Shown one piece after another: positions 1 through 13,950 of a DNA stretch of 64,000 bases (its first letter is position 1; each line of letters opens with the position of its first letter). Source of the stretch: Diploscapter coronatus (taxonomy: Eukaryota; Nematoda; Chromadorea; Rhabditida; Rhabditidae). A program made the translations under genes and the position numbers. The DNA lies in NCBI GenBank assembly GCA_964036155.1, contig OZ038423.1:28535249-28599248 (forward strand). The letters run 5' to 3'. Under the pieces are notes generated by a model. That model was given only the letters and a program-made list of their open reading frames with translations. It had not been told where the DNA came from and made no database searches.

Positions 1-3000
1 TCCCGATGAAATTGACTGTTGGCCCATCTAAAAACGTTATTTTCACGTGTGTTATTGGCATTTCGAATATCTAGTTAAATAATGACGTACATTTCTTGTG
101 TGTACCGGAACAATTAAAGCTTTGTGATTGAGAATTTATAGAATAAGTGAAACATAATCAGAGTACTTTGCAATTTTGAAGATAACTTTACAAAAAATGC
201 TCATTTCGAGTAAAGCAAATAGTGTCATGATGATGGAGTCCGATTTTCAATGATTTTATTCAAAATAGATTCAATTTCAGGCTTATTTCACCAATTCGTC
301 AAAATTTCAAAAACCCCACCTGTTGTTGATTGGTGAACAATTTCTGCTGTTGTTTCTGCTGAGGCATGGTTGCAGAGGAGTAGAGTGAAGACGTGCCTGA
401 TGATGATGGCTGTTGACGTGCGGCGGATTCTGAAGCCTGGGTGATGGCAGCTGCGAGAGACGAGGAGGACATCCCGAATAAAGAATGAAGAAGGTCGTCT
501 GCCATTGCGTTCGCTGGAAACGATAAATTTTTGAACGAAGGACTTTGAGATCTAATAAAATTTTGAAGATAAATATCGGCAACTGCCAATAAAGAATGGT
601 ATTTTAGATAGAAATAGTTGATGAAGGATTCTCTTTAGAAAATTATACAAATTTGAGTTCAAGTTAATTTTTACCTGGAGCGGTAAAAGATGGCAAATTA
701 GGATTTGCCGACGATCCTGCTTGATTCGACCCGAGCAGATTCGCAAGTGGCACATTCTGCGATTGCTGTTGTTGACTCGAAGAAAACGAGTAGGAAGGAA
801 GATTTTGCTGGTTCGTCGAGTATTGAGGGCGCTGAAAACTAATGAAATTAGAAATTTGGTATGTTTCGCAGAATCCATAAATTTCAAGGAAAACTTCGCA
901 GGCATTAAGACTGCAGATGTCATATCATTGATGAAAAATGATTTCTTCAAAGCTTGTATTTTTTTAAAATCAAAGACTTGCCAATTTCCTCTTGGTTTGC
1001 TCCCTGCGAATGTAGGTGTGCAAGTCCTGGACGAACGGGAGAATCGTGTAGAATTTGTTCTTCGTGAATTTGCCCGTCGACTCGTTCTTGTCCTCAGGCA
1101 GATCCCACACGTTGAACCATTGAATTTGTCTGGGAAATGATCATTTTAAAATTTAGTATTTATCGTAGAAATATTCAAACTGAGCATAGTTATCAACAAT
1201 TTGATAAATGATAGCATTTAAGTGATATGGAACATCCTCAAAAGGGACATTCCGATATGCTTCACAAAATTAATAAAACCAACCAAATTTGCAAAGTTTA
1301 TAATGCGTAATATTAGCTTCGCCTTTAGCTTCTAACCTTATCACAAGTCCACAATTTCAAATACTATTTCTAGTTGTTTCATGAAACTCATCATATTTCT
1401 TTCAACGTGGTTCATCTTATTAAGATGGATTTTTCCAAAGTTAATAAATTAGCATAAATTATCACCTAATCTCCTTCCTGGTTTGTGGCGCGAATTTGTA
1501 GTCCATAGACACATCGGGAATGACGTACAATCTGACCATGGTGTCGTTTATGAACTTTTGGATTTTGAACTCCTTCTTTCTGTTTCTCGAAACATCGTCA
1601 AAATCGAATCCAGTCTCTTCTCGCACCTCTCGGACTGCACAATCTCGGGGCGCCTCGTTTTCGTTTACCTGAAATCCCCCCAATAATTTTCTAAATTTTA
1701 AAACATATGTTTCAAAACTTATAAAAGTGAAAAGACAGTCCCCGTATTTCAGTCGTCCAAGGGTTTTATTTGAAATTAATCAAGTTTAAGATCAAATCGG
1801 CTAAGTACTGATGGTGGGAAAAATGAACTTCGGCTACAGATAACATTTGAAGTAGAAATTGGTCAAATTCTTGACTGTATAAAAATAATTGTTCGGAAAA
1901 ATGAAAAAGAAACTCAATTCTGACCTTTCCCTTGGGGAATCCCCAGCTGTTCTTGCTGGCGAAATATCCCTGTACGAGGAGGACGTGATTGAGTGAATTG
2001 TCGAGCAGAATAGCCCCGTACGTGGGCACATTCGACTTGTACTTCCTCCACTCGTCGATGACTTCTTCGACACGCGACTTGTATCGAGACAACTCCCGAC
2101 AGTGCCAGAACATTTGACTGAAAAGTAAGTTTTTGTTCAAAATGGCTCTTTGAAAAAGTAATCAATTCACTAAAATACCAAGTTGTAGAAATGGATAATA
2201 TTTGCAAGCCAACCTTTTTCTTATAAAACTTGGCCTTCTTCACTACTAGGGTTTGGTGAGTTTGCGGTCTTTACAAAGCCATGATAATTAGGTTTCTGGT
2301 AAGGAAACAAACCAATTCTTTTCAAAATCAATTTCACAAGAATCATAATCGAAGAATAGCAAAGGTTTTTGGTTTTTCCTATCGCATGTGCAATTTTAGA
2401 TGTAAAGATTAAGTAGAAAGTTTGAAATTGTGAAAAAACCCACGTAGTGAATTCCCTGATACCCAAATTGGGGCAGTCCTTTCTGCCGCCCTCCTCTGCA
2501 GAGTCGCAATAGAAATCGACGTAGAACCAGTGGGCCAGCTCGATTTGGAACATCACTCGGACAGTGTTTTCTTTCTGAAAATGACATTTTTAAAAATTTA
2601 TACTGAATAGATGCTGTCGAAGGAATAAAATAATCATTGTGCACAATCCTTGAAACTTAGTCAAATGAAGAAGAAAATTTCTGACCTCATTTTTGGGTAG
2701 ATTAGAGATGAACCTGAAGCAGATGTCGTCGAGCACTTCCGAGGGGATTTTCGGGCCCATGTTTGGAGGCCTGACTGAGGAACGAGGAGAATTCGTCTTG
2801 TTTACGGAGCGGGAAATCTGAAAGTTACAAAATACTGAAAAATCGAACTTTCTTGATTGTCTCAAGAACTAGATATAAAAGTGGGCAATTTCTCAATTTG
2901 TTTCCGTCACTTTGAATCGAAAAATCCAACCGAATTCTGTTTGGTCCTTCTGGTTGCCGATTCACTTGTCACGGTTTCCGAAGGCATCACGTTTTGTTGC

Positions 3001-3816
3001 TGGTTGATTCGCGCCGCAACGCTGCTGCCCTGTGAGCGACGCGATGTGGGGGTCTGAAAATGAAGTTTTTTTTGAAGCACACGACTTTTGACGTGAAACA
3101 CATTTCCTATTTTGATCACTTATATCAATCCTTTGAATCTCCTAGAAAAAGATAATTTTCACAAAAACTCAAAGTTTGGAAAAAAGGATTCTACGAATTT
3201 CTAGAAATGTTAGAAAACTCATGAAGGTGGCTTCAAATTTTTCTTCAAAAGAAAACCAAGTTTATACAAATATATCGATACACCAAATCAGGATGCAGAA
3301 TTAAGACTCACAGTAATAATCGGTATTTCATGATTCTGTGAAAGCTATTTAAGAAAAACAAATTCGTCAAAAATGTCACCTTATTCGGAGTGAGTGAATT
3401 TTCCTTCTGCCTTGATGCACTTTTAGTGGTTTGTGAAGAAGAAGGCGTTGTTGGTTGGGTTGGGTCTGATGGAGTCTTCTTCTGGGTTATTTTCTTAATT
3501 TTATGAAATTACTAAAATACTTTTCAAAATATTTCGAACCAAGAAAAAATACGGCTTGCTAGTATGTCATACGATGTACACAAAACTCAATAAAACTTCG
3601 TTTAGACTGGAACATATAGAGGTGAAACGGATTTATAACACAATGATAGGGAAGGTCCTTACATTATTCATTACAAATCACCTCCTATAAGAAATTTTGA
3701 ACCTTTTCTTCAGGCTCAAAAACTATTTTCATTAAATTTTCTACCTGCGCACTGGAAAGCGATTCGAGAAGTTTCCGGATTCGTTCCGGCTGCTGTTCCG
3801 ATGGGTCGTCGCTCAT
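1..3816 (-). CDS. dcap-2: mRNA-decapping enzyme DCP2 (Nudix hydrolase), 3' end truncated by the window edge
   Basis: Dcp2 removes the m7G cap of mRNA in cytoplasmic P-bodies. Exons, read on the minus strand: 3816-3745, 3481-3380, 3053-2931, 2817-2686, 2574-2444, 2117-1925, 1668-1466, 1129-982, 831-675, 513-320, and probably 28-<1. Phases are consistent throughout and give at least 485 aa. Order seen: an S/T/P/Q-rich N-terminal extension of about 105 residues; the Dcp2 box A helical domain ([26 protein letters not shown]); the Nudix fold ([28 protein letters not shown]); a canonical Nudix box G-x5-E-x7-REVREETGF, split by an intron after GK; box B ([14 protein letters not shown]...FYTILPF); then a Q/S-rich tail. 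All catalytic glutamates of the box are present. The ATG at 3816 was chosen because a TTTTTAG acceptor lies 11 nt upstream. The intron after 982 needs a GC donor. It is probably the downstream cistron of the gene at 4272-7873. Family call very sure; exon 1 and the last partial exon less so. Confidence 0.93.
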
Positions 3817-4271
3817 TTTTAGAGTTTCTAAAAATATCCATTTTTTCAGAAAGAAAGGAAAACAAATCAGATATTCTCTGGCTTCAAACCAAGAAATTTG
3901 AAAATGTTCAAATTTTTCACGAGAAAATTTATTGTTCCAAAAAAACAATCACAGAAAATTCTATAAAACAATAACCAGTAAAAATGTCGTGGAATCACAA
4001 AGATAAGTAGAAAATACGAGGAATATTTATCAGTTGCAAACACTTGATGAAAATAAGTGACTAGCAGAAACCTGCACTAAAACCAATAACCATTTCTAGA
4101 AAAATATCGACAAGTAGGATAAAACCCGATAAAATAAAAATATTTCTCTCTGAAAAGGCTAAAAATCTACTAATTAGGAAAACTTCTGAATAAAAATATT
4201 AGATAAATCTGTTCAATACAAAATTTACCCATAAAAATGAAAATATCGTATCCTTTCGAATTAGTATCCCG
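3817..4271 (-). promoter_or_regulatory. Probable intercistronic region between the 495-aa gene and dcap-2
   Basis: 455 bp separate the upstream stop codon from the dcap-2 ATG on the same strand. On the minus strand an AATAAA lies at 3933-3928. A splice-type acceptor TTTTTAG ends at 3828, about 100 nt further on and 11 nt before the ATG. This spacing is what is known for nematode operons, where the downstream mRNA receives an SL2-type leader. No other coding sequence was seen here. Confidence 0.5.
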
Positions 4272-7200
4272 TTATTCCTCATCTTCAAAATCTTCGTCTT
4301 CATATTCAGAATCCACGGGAGCGAGTTTTCCAAAATTTCCATTGCTAGGGTAAAAAGAGTGGAAAAATTCGTGAATAGCAAGTAAATATAGAAAAACTCA
4401 AGCGAATATTTGCCAGTCGAGTAAAATCAAAGCGAACCGACAAATCTCGTCAACTAAAAACTAATTGTGATCAAAAATAGCATTCAGAATAATTTAGTCA
4501 ATCCTTTCCTACTCAAATCTACGATATTTCTGGGAATATATTTTTAGGCATTTCAGAAAATCTACCGATTTTACCGGTGCAAAACGTGATGAAAAGAAAA
4601 AAATAAACATTCCAAGAAGCCTTGTATTTTTTCTGAAATAATGAAAAATCTCACATTCTGCGATCCATTGTGTAGTCTGGACGGACCGGAATAAAGTCCT
4701 CCTAAATTCGGATTTTCAAAACTCAGTTTTTATCTTCTATTCTTACAAAAACTTCGCCCTCTCGCATCCAACGAAGTACTCTTGGTTTGAGCTGCCAATC
4801 CGTCCAGTAATTTCCGGGCTTGCAGATAGCGAATTGAACGATCAACCTGAAAAGTCAATTTTTATTTTTACAAAATTTAAAGCTTGGCAAATCTTGTTCA
4901 TCAAGTGGGTTTGCTATAAAATTGTAGAGTAATGTTGAATTAAAAAGCTAAGATAGTGAGAACCCTGACCGATTATTATAGTACTTGTTATCGGCCATGA
5001 AATCCTTGGGCAGTCTCAAGTATCCAAGCACATTGCAGAAAACCATATTGTCGTGGCTCGTATCTTCACGCACTGTGATTGGCATGGTTATCTGCACTGA
5101 CAAGGATAAGTAAAAAGTTTAGAAATTCGAGAGATGACAGTAAAATTTGAAATTACCGTAATTTCATTGGGAAGAACATCAATCTGATACGAAACGTACG
5201 TCAATTCCATGATCGAATCGATAATAGGCTCATTCGCCATTTTCTTGTCGTTCACATTGAAACTTCTGAAAGATAATTTTATGTACATTTTCATAAAGTA
5301 AAGTTATCTAGATTTCAAATCATCATTTCTAACAAATTTTTACCAAAATTAAACGTTAAAGACTCACTTGGAAACGATCAATTTTCCCGAGAACCAAAGG
5401 CCGGCTTCGATTTTCTTCTGGGTTGCGCGAACGATAGGATTTACCACATAAACTGCAAACTTATCGCGAATTTAAAAAATAAAGAAAGAAATTACTGGTG
5501 CCCAAGTGCTGCGTCCAGGCGACATTATAAGGAGAGCCAAAGGTGCTCACTTCCAACATCAGACATGGAATATAGCAGCCTTTTTCCTGGAATTCAAATC
5601 TTGGAAAGCATTGCAAACTAGAAGGATGAATACCAATAATGAAAATTCATTAGTCATTTTACTTATTACGAAAAAAATAAGTTCGAAATTTTTAAAAGAA
5701 AAAATCCTCGTAAAAATATCATTCTAAATTTACTCGTTTTTCCGTTAAAAAGAATAAAATAAAATACCTCCAAAATTCTCTCAGCGATGTCCTTCTTCGT
5801 CTCGTACTTCAGCTTGATCGACCCGCTCATTTCCACCTGTCCTGGTCTTCTCCTGTTGTTGCTGTTTTGATAATTGAGTGAAGTCGAGCACTGATCCGAT
5901 GATAAATTCGAAAACGAAGTCCGACCAAATGAGGGGTCGGGTTGACGCTGAAAGTATTCTGATAAGTTCCAGAGTATCGTCAAAATGAATAATAAGAGTT
6001 TTTGATGATTTCCATAGACAGATCTGAACCGACTTTTTTTCGCACATGGGACGATCCGGGTATGGATCACCCGCCGTCATCATGGGTACTCAAATAGACA
6101 GAAGGGGTGCAGGCTAATTCACTAGCAATATCAATTACATTGCATTAGCTTTATTCAGAGGGGCTTGATATAAAATGATAACAACCCAAAAGAATCAATC
6201 TTATCAGTATCACTCCTTTATAACTTCCTTGAGAGAGAGTGGAGTGCCTCAAGGCGTTATTCCAAACATTAGAAAATTGGTAATTTTCTAGATTTGCAAA
6301 AAAAAAAACCTCTTTTTCACAATCGTCCACGCATTTCTGCTTCTTGTTGTCCAAATTGTTTCCATCGCCGAATTGAGGCTTTTCAAAAAGTTTCCTTATT
6401 TCTGCGACTTCCTGGAAATATATCAAATGTTAAAAAGTGGCAAGATTTTATCGGAACTCCAAAATATGAGAAAAATAAAAAATAAATACCAATTCACTGA
6501 GCATCTGCTGTTTGAGAGCCATCACATCGGCAGGGCCTTTCTTGACGGTTGGCTGCTCGAGCGAATCCACGATGAAATTGCCGAGCACAGACCGATCACG
6601 ACTTCCATCCAGAGCACTTAAATTACTTTCTTACGATTCTTGGGATTCTTAAAAATATCAAATTTTTACGAGTTGTTGAAGCAAGGAAAAATCAAATCTC
6701 TAAATTAGGAAAATACAAAAAAAATATTCAAATTAAAAAATAAAAATAACTTACACATAATGTATCCATCCATCATACAGTTCCTGTTCGGCGAATTTAG
6801 CCCCGTCCAAATTCTGAACGTACCGCAGAAAGCCGAATGCTTCAGTCCACATGACCGACTTCTCGAACAGCTCTTTCGAGACCATCACTTTTGAGCGAAT
6901 CTCAACAAGTAATCATTTTCTAGGAAAAATAATAAAGAAGAAATGCGAAAGTGGGTATTTTTCCAAGAAATGCCATTTTTGCGAAAAAATTTGTTTCAAT
7001 TAAAAAAAACTTACGAAAAGCTCATTTCCCTTAATTTTAACGATGTGCTGCGACTCGTCGTCAGTTTCGTCGATGATTTTCACTTTGACCGCGTCGAGCG
7101 TCTGCCGCTCCTCAAACGAGTCCGACACGAAGCAGTTGAACACCTTTCCGAGGTGGAATCTCAAATAAAAATCGATAAATTATCATTTTCTCAAAAAGTT

Positions 7201-7873
7201 GTTCATTAAACTTGTCTAGAAAAACATTATTGCTGCATTTTTCCTCGGAAGTGTGTCGATAAATTTTTAATTGATCAGGTTTGACATCTCTAATTTGTTG
7301 GGAGGAAGTAATACTGTAAGACCTAATCATTTTCCGAGAATTACCTATATTATTTCGAAAAAATAGCGATTATTCTTCCTACCTCCCCATATCGCTTGGC
7401 ATTCGGATATCGCAGATCTCCCTCTTGTTTTTGACGAACCCCCGCAATCGACCATTGCCGACGTAACCGAGGTTGATGACCTCTTCATTCGATTTCTGCG
7501 GAAAATCACCCATTCCTAATGAGCCGAAGTTGGGAATGAATGCGATAAAGAAGAAAGTTTGACTAGTTTATAAAATTCGCAAGCATCATGAACGATAAAT
7601 GGAAACTAAGGGATTTCGCAAGAGCAAGAATAGGTGCAGATATTGATTTTTAGTATTAGAGCAGAATTTAGAAGAAAGCTAAATTAAAATAATTAAAAAA
7701 AAACGACGAGAGAAAATAAATGATCAAGGCTTGCGTTTTCCGCGTAAATTCAGCGCAGCGTGAATTTGAAGAGTGGAGAAAGAAATGGAGCCAGACGTAG
7801 AAAAATAATTTAAAAATTAATTTACCCTATCTTGGAAATATCGATGATCCTGCTTGCACAAGTACAACTCCAT
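4272..7873 (-). CDS. Conserved-looking protein of unrecognised function, 495 aa, complete
   Basis: Fourteen exons join in phase: 7873-7826, 7495-7383, 7159-7015, 6900-6755, 6616-6490, 6411-6310, 5947-5768, 5586-5496, 5452-5368, 5265-5157, 5091-4970, 4846-4747, 4701-4655, 4344-4272. The total is 1,488 nt including TAA. Donors are all GT, and most acceptors are TTTCAG or variants. The protein starts MELYLCKQDHRYFQD. A middle portion of charged helices (residues about 180-230) is followed by a Q/N/S-rich linker (about 228-265) and a C-terminal half rich in beta-type sequence with aromatic motifs (CYIPCLMLEV, NYWTDWQLKPRVLRWM). It ends in an acidic tail (DSEYEDEDFEDEE). I see no signal peptide, membrane segment or catalytic motif that I recognise. 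Exonic GC and codon use match the neighbours. It is probably the first cistron of an operon with dcap-2, which alone does not reveal its function. Confidence 0.8.
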
Positions 7874-10800
7874 GATAAATTTTTGGCTAATGTTACGATA
7901 TTAATAACAGTCACAATGCACCTGAACAGTATTCATCTATCAATTTTATTCTAATTTTGCTTCATTTACATGTTTAACTTTCCACCCATTATTATATTTC
8001 GAGTAAGAATAAACTAAAAATCAAATCATTCTCCTCTTACTAACTAGATTTCGATGATTCGTTATGAAATGAAGATTCAATCCTTGAAAAAGCGTTTTTT
8101 GATCCCCATTTATTTTCTATTTTTCAGGGATATTCTCGTGATTCATTCGAAGTTCCGGTTTGGTTTTTTTCGAATTTGTCGAGATTTAGTGAATCTCTTT
8201 ATTTCATTCACATTTTCACTTCCTCGTATGTCGATTTGTGTACGTTTTTGCTGAGCGTGTTTGTAAATGTAAACATGTCACCCGCAGAACGCAACTTAAT
8301 ACAAAGATAATGCCAACTTTGGATGACAAATTTGCACGTTTGTAATTTGTTAATATTTTTCTTTAATTACTTTGTAAATTTTTCCATGTTATCATTATTA
8401 TCTAAACATAAATAGAACAGAAGAGAGATAATCAAAACTATGACAGTTTGGAAGTGAAAACTCTGAAAGTCCTTAGAAATTTCTAATAACATTTTCCTAA
8501 ATTTTGATCTTTAGGAAAAGTATTATTTTGGTAGCCATTTCTATCATTCTAAGATTATCTAAACGTAACATGCATTAAAGAAAAGTTATCGAGATAAAAC
8601 GTCTTTACTAGGCAAATTCTGAACGTTCTCAGGAAAATTCCTCTAAATCTTGTTGATTTTTCTTGGAACAGTGAAGCTCTTATCATCTTATCTTTGTTAT
8701 TCTGTAAATATATTATAATTACACTAGCGTAAACAAAAATATGCCGCAAGTTTATCAGGATAGTCAATGAATTCGTTAATTTTCCCTGAAACTCGCAAAT
8801 GCTAACCCCTTTTTTTATGTTTGTCGTTCTTTCGTCGAACAATGTACGTAAACGGAAGTCATCGACTGCGGCAAAATTCAGGTATGACGAAGATCTTGGC
8901 TCAAGAGTTTTCTTGTGGATATTGATTTGCAGAAGACGTTCCTTCTTCGTATCTTTATCCAAAATCCCCCAGAAATCTCATATTTCAAATTGAAATTTTT
9001 AACGTGCTGCTTTCTATGTACTAATATTAAAATTGCAATTTTACAGACTACCCTTTCCATTTTCTGATTGATGGATGAGATTTTTTCTAAAAAAAATACT
9101 TTCATTACATTTTAAATTTTCTCATAATATTTTATCTTGAAGATTTTTATTTTATTCGATAAATAGCCATCAAAGATCTAAACTTCATAAATTCGGAAAT
9201 TTTCAAATTTCATTTCGGATTTCTCATATTTGGTCGTGGTCATTGGAGTTTGATATGTTACTGGCGAATGTCGGATTCCCAAGGTTTATTTTGCTCGTAA
9301 AAGTAAAATACAACCGAGAAAAATCGCAGTCAAAGTGGAATCAAACAACGAACAGCCGACCAGCCTTGGTTTGATCGGAATTCGCATTTCGAACGCTCTA
9401 CGAGCACAATAACATTGATGAACACGCGTTCCTTCGAGGCTATACCTGTTCAAAGAATAATTGCAATTTTTATAGACGAAATCTGATTTTTGAGGTTTCG
9501 AAATTCGAAATAAAGATCTGATGATTATGGAAAATTTCATCGATAAAATTTTGCCATCGTAAAATGCGCTTTAAAGGAAATGTTTATAATGATACGAGGA
9601 GATTCGTATTTGCTTTTCGTATTATTAATGTGGCTTAATTTTCAATGATCACTTTTAAATTTATAGATCATTGTGAGTTAATAGATTATTCGTATAATCT
9701 ATTTTAGCTTACTGAAAACTAAGTATTTTTAATTATCTTTCGCTTCTCGTAAATTCTTTTCATCGAATATTTTTTCAATACTCGTAAATTATTCCCATCT
9801 ATAGCATTTGAATTTGTATCCACGGAGCTTCCTTATTCAAAATTTCGTATCGTTTGTGCATTCTGCTTACAATCTCTTCATTTCTTCCTGCTTCAATGTC
9901 TAATTTAGTTTCCTATCTCATAAGTGAACCAATCTACAAACGAAAATACAACAATCCTGCCTATAGAGGCAGGGTTGAGGTGGAGTTTAAATTTTAAAAA
10001 TTTTATTCGAAATCACCCCTCCAAATATTTCGGAATCATAATTAACATTCGAAAAATTTCTGAGTCAAAATTCTAACTTGGTCTTGAATAGAGTCTTACT
10101 AATTTCGCTCTATAAAATGAAACTAAGTTTGAAGTTTGGACTACTAAATAGATCTAGTGAATGAACTTCCAATTTTTGCGAACCTCGCAAACAATGTTGT
10201 ATGGTTCGAAGATTAATGAGCCGCTCCATGAGGGGCTGATGGCTTATTGCACAGAAATGCATAGAACAATAGACATCAAGCTGAATCAGCTTGGGCACTT
10301 TCACCATATGTGCGGAAAGTAGACCTGCTTTTGCACTATTAAAAACCACGAACCATTTTATTCGAAAAATTAAACCGAGTTTAAATTTCAGATTATTCTT
10401 ATTTACAAAAATATAACCTCCTTTGAGAAGAATATTTTATTCAATAGTAAATCTAGAAAATTTAGTCTTTTTCAATAAATACCAAACTAGATTCGAAATT
10501 TTCCTATTGTTCAAATTTCTGCATTAGTTTAGAATTTCAAAATGTGTACCTGCAAAATAGCGCACCTCTTATGATCTCTAATTTCCATGGTTTTTCGTCC
10601 TAGATACGCTAAATTTGATAATGTGCTGGTTTATTTTGCAATCATTTAAAGCTCTGGTTTGGTCCATTTCTATTTTGTATTATGGTTGGTCATTCTTCTT
10701 ATTTGCAGTTTTTGCAAGCGAACCAGCCAGCTTTTTTGCCGAATTCCTGGGTTCGCGGTTCCTTGGGAGATGTTTGATCTCTTCAAATTTTATTACTCTG

Positions 10801-13800
10801 GTCTGGGAGGGGGTTTCTTGTTCTGTTAGGTTCTTTTGCTGCAGCCCAAAATTCTCACTTTCTTTCTTTTTCGCACTTTCTTTCCTTAATTTATGAGTGT
10901 CGAATTATCTAATCATTTTTATCACTTTATCACTTCATCACTTCTTCATTGATCATCTCTAATCAGCTATTTGATAGACTTATTTGATTTTCTTGATTTC
11001 TTTGATGCCTTGTTTTATCAAAATATTGCCAGGCATGATTATTAAATATATTTTTAAAATTCTATGTCTTAATGTCACTCTTATAAAAATCGGTGACTTT
11101 TTATAAATAAAAAATTTGCTTGCCTTTCTAATAAGATATTTGATAACATGTTTGATTCGTTTAATGCCTTTTCGAGTCAGAATATGGCTATGAGTTAGTT
11201 TTCTTCAAGAATATTTTTAATCTTATCAAATTATGTTTTTATTCTTTTCAATTTCTGATGCCTTATAAATTCCATATACCATTTTTATTTTTATGTCAGA
11301 AATTCTATTCCCACTTTGTGATTCAGTACTTTGATGTTTTGATACATTTCTTAGCAAAATACGAACGAACGAACGATATCTCGCCCTGCAGTTTTATAAG
11401 TAACCATCTCTATCATTTTCTTAAAAGGAAAAACAATTATTTCTTGTCATTCGTGATCTTCCGAATGATTTTTTTTCCATTGAGAAATCAAATGAGTTGT
11501 TTTTATTCAAGATCAGTTATTTGATGTCGCGTATTTTATCAAAACCAAAACATCAAAGCTTTCTCTGTGTGTTTTCTCATCGTGACTTTTATAAGTTATC
11601 AGATATCAAATTTCTCTAAAATCATTATTTCTCCTTGATAAAACATTCTTTAGTGCTGCCTCGTTTTATTTTCTCCATTTTTTCCTCGAAAATATTGTTC
11701 TGAGTCTCCCGAAATATTTGGAATTTCTTGTTTTTCGATCTTCTAGAGTGCACACTATGATGTACTAAATGATCATTTGCTAATATTTTGCATTTTTAAC
11801 ATTATCTTATGATGACAGGAATTTCCATTTTTCCAAAACATAAACTCTTCGCAAAAGATCATAGACCTGCATTTAGAGGTTAGACAAAATCATTATATCA
11901 TTATATCACTATTCACGTGTGCCTCGTATTTTCAGCTTCGCTAGCCAAAGAGAAATCAAATCGAAGTATCAAAGTTCTGTGCCGTTTCTGTCTTTTTTCC
12001 TCCCATTGATTCTCCATTCCTATTTCAGTTTCATTTTCGACAGGAGAACTTCAGCCGTCAATTTTCATTTTAAAATGGAATGCGTGGGATTTCTCCACTA
12101 TCATTATCGCCAATTTCTGATTTATCATTAGTTACGTCGAGTAAAGTTACAGTAGTTCTCTAGAATTTTATGTTCGCCTAAAATTTCTTGAGATATTCGA
12201 AAAATTTTAAGAGATTTGCAGCAAAAATTCGAGTAAAAATGCACGTTAGAAATTTTAGCCCCCAAAATTATCGGCTTATTTGAGAACGAACGCGGCGGAA
12301 AACCACTCAAAAGCCGAGGTGAAAATGGGAAAATGGGGTTTGATCTTTTCGGTTGACGTGCAAAAATCGCAGACGAAAGAATGCGGGAAAACGGGGAAAA
12401 TCAAGCTGCGAAATCGCGAAATGAACAATCATTGTCGACGTTCGGCTTGCAGCTGAAAAATTCATCAATGGAACGGGAATAATTGCAAAATTGCAGCATT
12501 CTTTAAAGCTTGATCGAGTATTTTTATAATTCTCTCTGGAAAATGTCCATAATGCATAAGTTATTATGCGTAATTTTTGGAGTTTCTGTAACAGCTGGAT
12601 AAGTTTCCAACCTAATGTTGGTATTTCAAAAGTTATTACTTTTTAGAGCACCTGGTATTTTATTAGGTTTAAATGTCTGTAGCTATTTTCAAATAATACG
12701 CCAATTATCCTGCTAAACTTATCCCATCTATTGAAAATATAAATGGGGTATTTTACTATCAGGTCGATGATTCTCTGAATATGATTATCTCCTCGATCAT
12801 TCTAAACCCTTCAAACCTTTCGAATTGTACGTTTCATCGAACAATAGAATAATTACTGAACTCGAATTATTTGCCCATCAAATTATGAAAAATTCATCCC
12901 GTCGAAATTGAAAACAGATCCAAAAATAATTTACTACTTGATTCCTTCGAGAAAATATTTACCGAGACAGATCTGATCGAGGTCGCTTGTTTCTTGTTTA
13001 TGGGCCACAGAAAAAGGCTTCGAAATTCGCTCATTCAAGCCTGCTATCAGAGTTTTGATCGCGAACTATGATAGGTTGGTCTAGGTTTATTTGTAACAAA
13101 AAGTAACTAAAATAGATACAGTGAAATAAAAGAACTTACTTTCAAATCGCATTCCAAACAATCGTATTTTCGAATAATTTTCACCTATATTCGATCAGGT
13201 TCAACCAGTCTAATTCGCTTTCAAAATATTTCATCTTAAATAGGACGATTTTCTATTCTTCTCATCACGTTATAAATCGTCTGAGTCGAAGATGCAAATT
13301 TTGCAAAGTCAAACTTCATATAAAATTCGGACCAGAAATCACCTCAAACCTAGAGTTTATTTACGCTCCATTTTTCATTCATACGACATAATATATTTCT
13401 GGGATCTTTCTTTGGATTTCTGGACCGCAATCCAAATTGCGCTGGGTTGGATGGGTGGCTTTTGGTCTTGAATCTGGTGACTATCATAAACTCTCGCTTT
13501 CTCCGATTTTCTATTGACAAAGATCACGCAGTCCTGCGCGACACGCGCGGATGTTTTAGATTTTGAGAATGTAGAAGCGACCAAAAGTGGGAATGATTGT
13601 AAAACGAATAAGAGTGCGAAAGATATTCTCGAGAAGTTCACCAGCTCATTTGCGAATAATTTGGGAAATTCAAAATCTTTTTCCTGATCAACCACACTTT
13701 ACGTAAAAATTAGGTGAACTTTCCAAGCAAGTAATATTTGAACTGAATAAACTTTCTATAAAGCCTGAAGATTGTAAAACAGGTAAGGACACAAAAGAAA

Positions 13801-13950
13801 CAAAAGTACGAAGAAGGGCACATTTTATCGGAGCTGGGCGCAGACCACAAAATAAAGTCTGCCCCTTGGATGAAGGGCAGAGGCAGAATGTGCATTGTTC
13901 CTTCCAAATTTAAGCGACCGCATGTGGAGAGCTTTTGGTTTTAGGAAGCA
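7874..13950. other. AT-rich noncoding stretch upstream of the 495-aa gene
   Basis: No chain of phase-compatible exons and no recognisable protein was found on either strand. The first few hundred bases presumably hold the promoter of the minus-strand gene that starts at 7873; no clear TATA box was identified there. Short ORFs (for example minus 9286-9540, minus 10110-10349, minus 13375-13695) lack family motifs and coding-like composition. A GC-richer patch at about 12280-12480 could be a regulatory or untranslated exon, but nothing specific supports that. The + strand becomes increasingly T-rich from about 10.6 kb. Confidence 0.5.

Noticed and set aside
721..1140. 139-codon + strand ORF
   Set aside because: Antisense of two dcap-2 exons and the intron between them.
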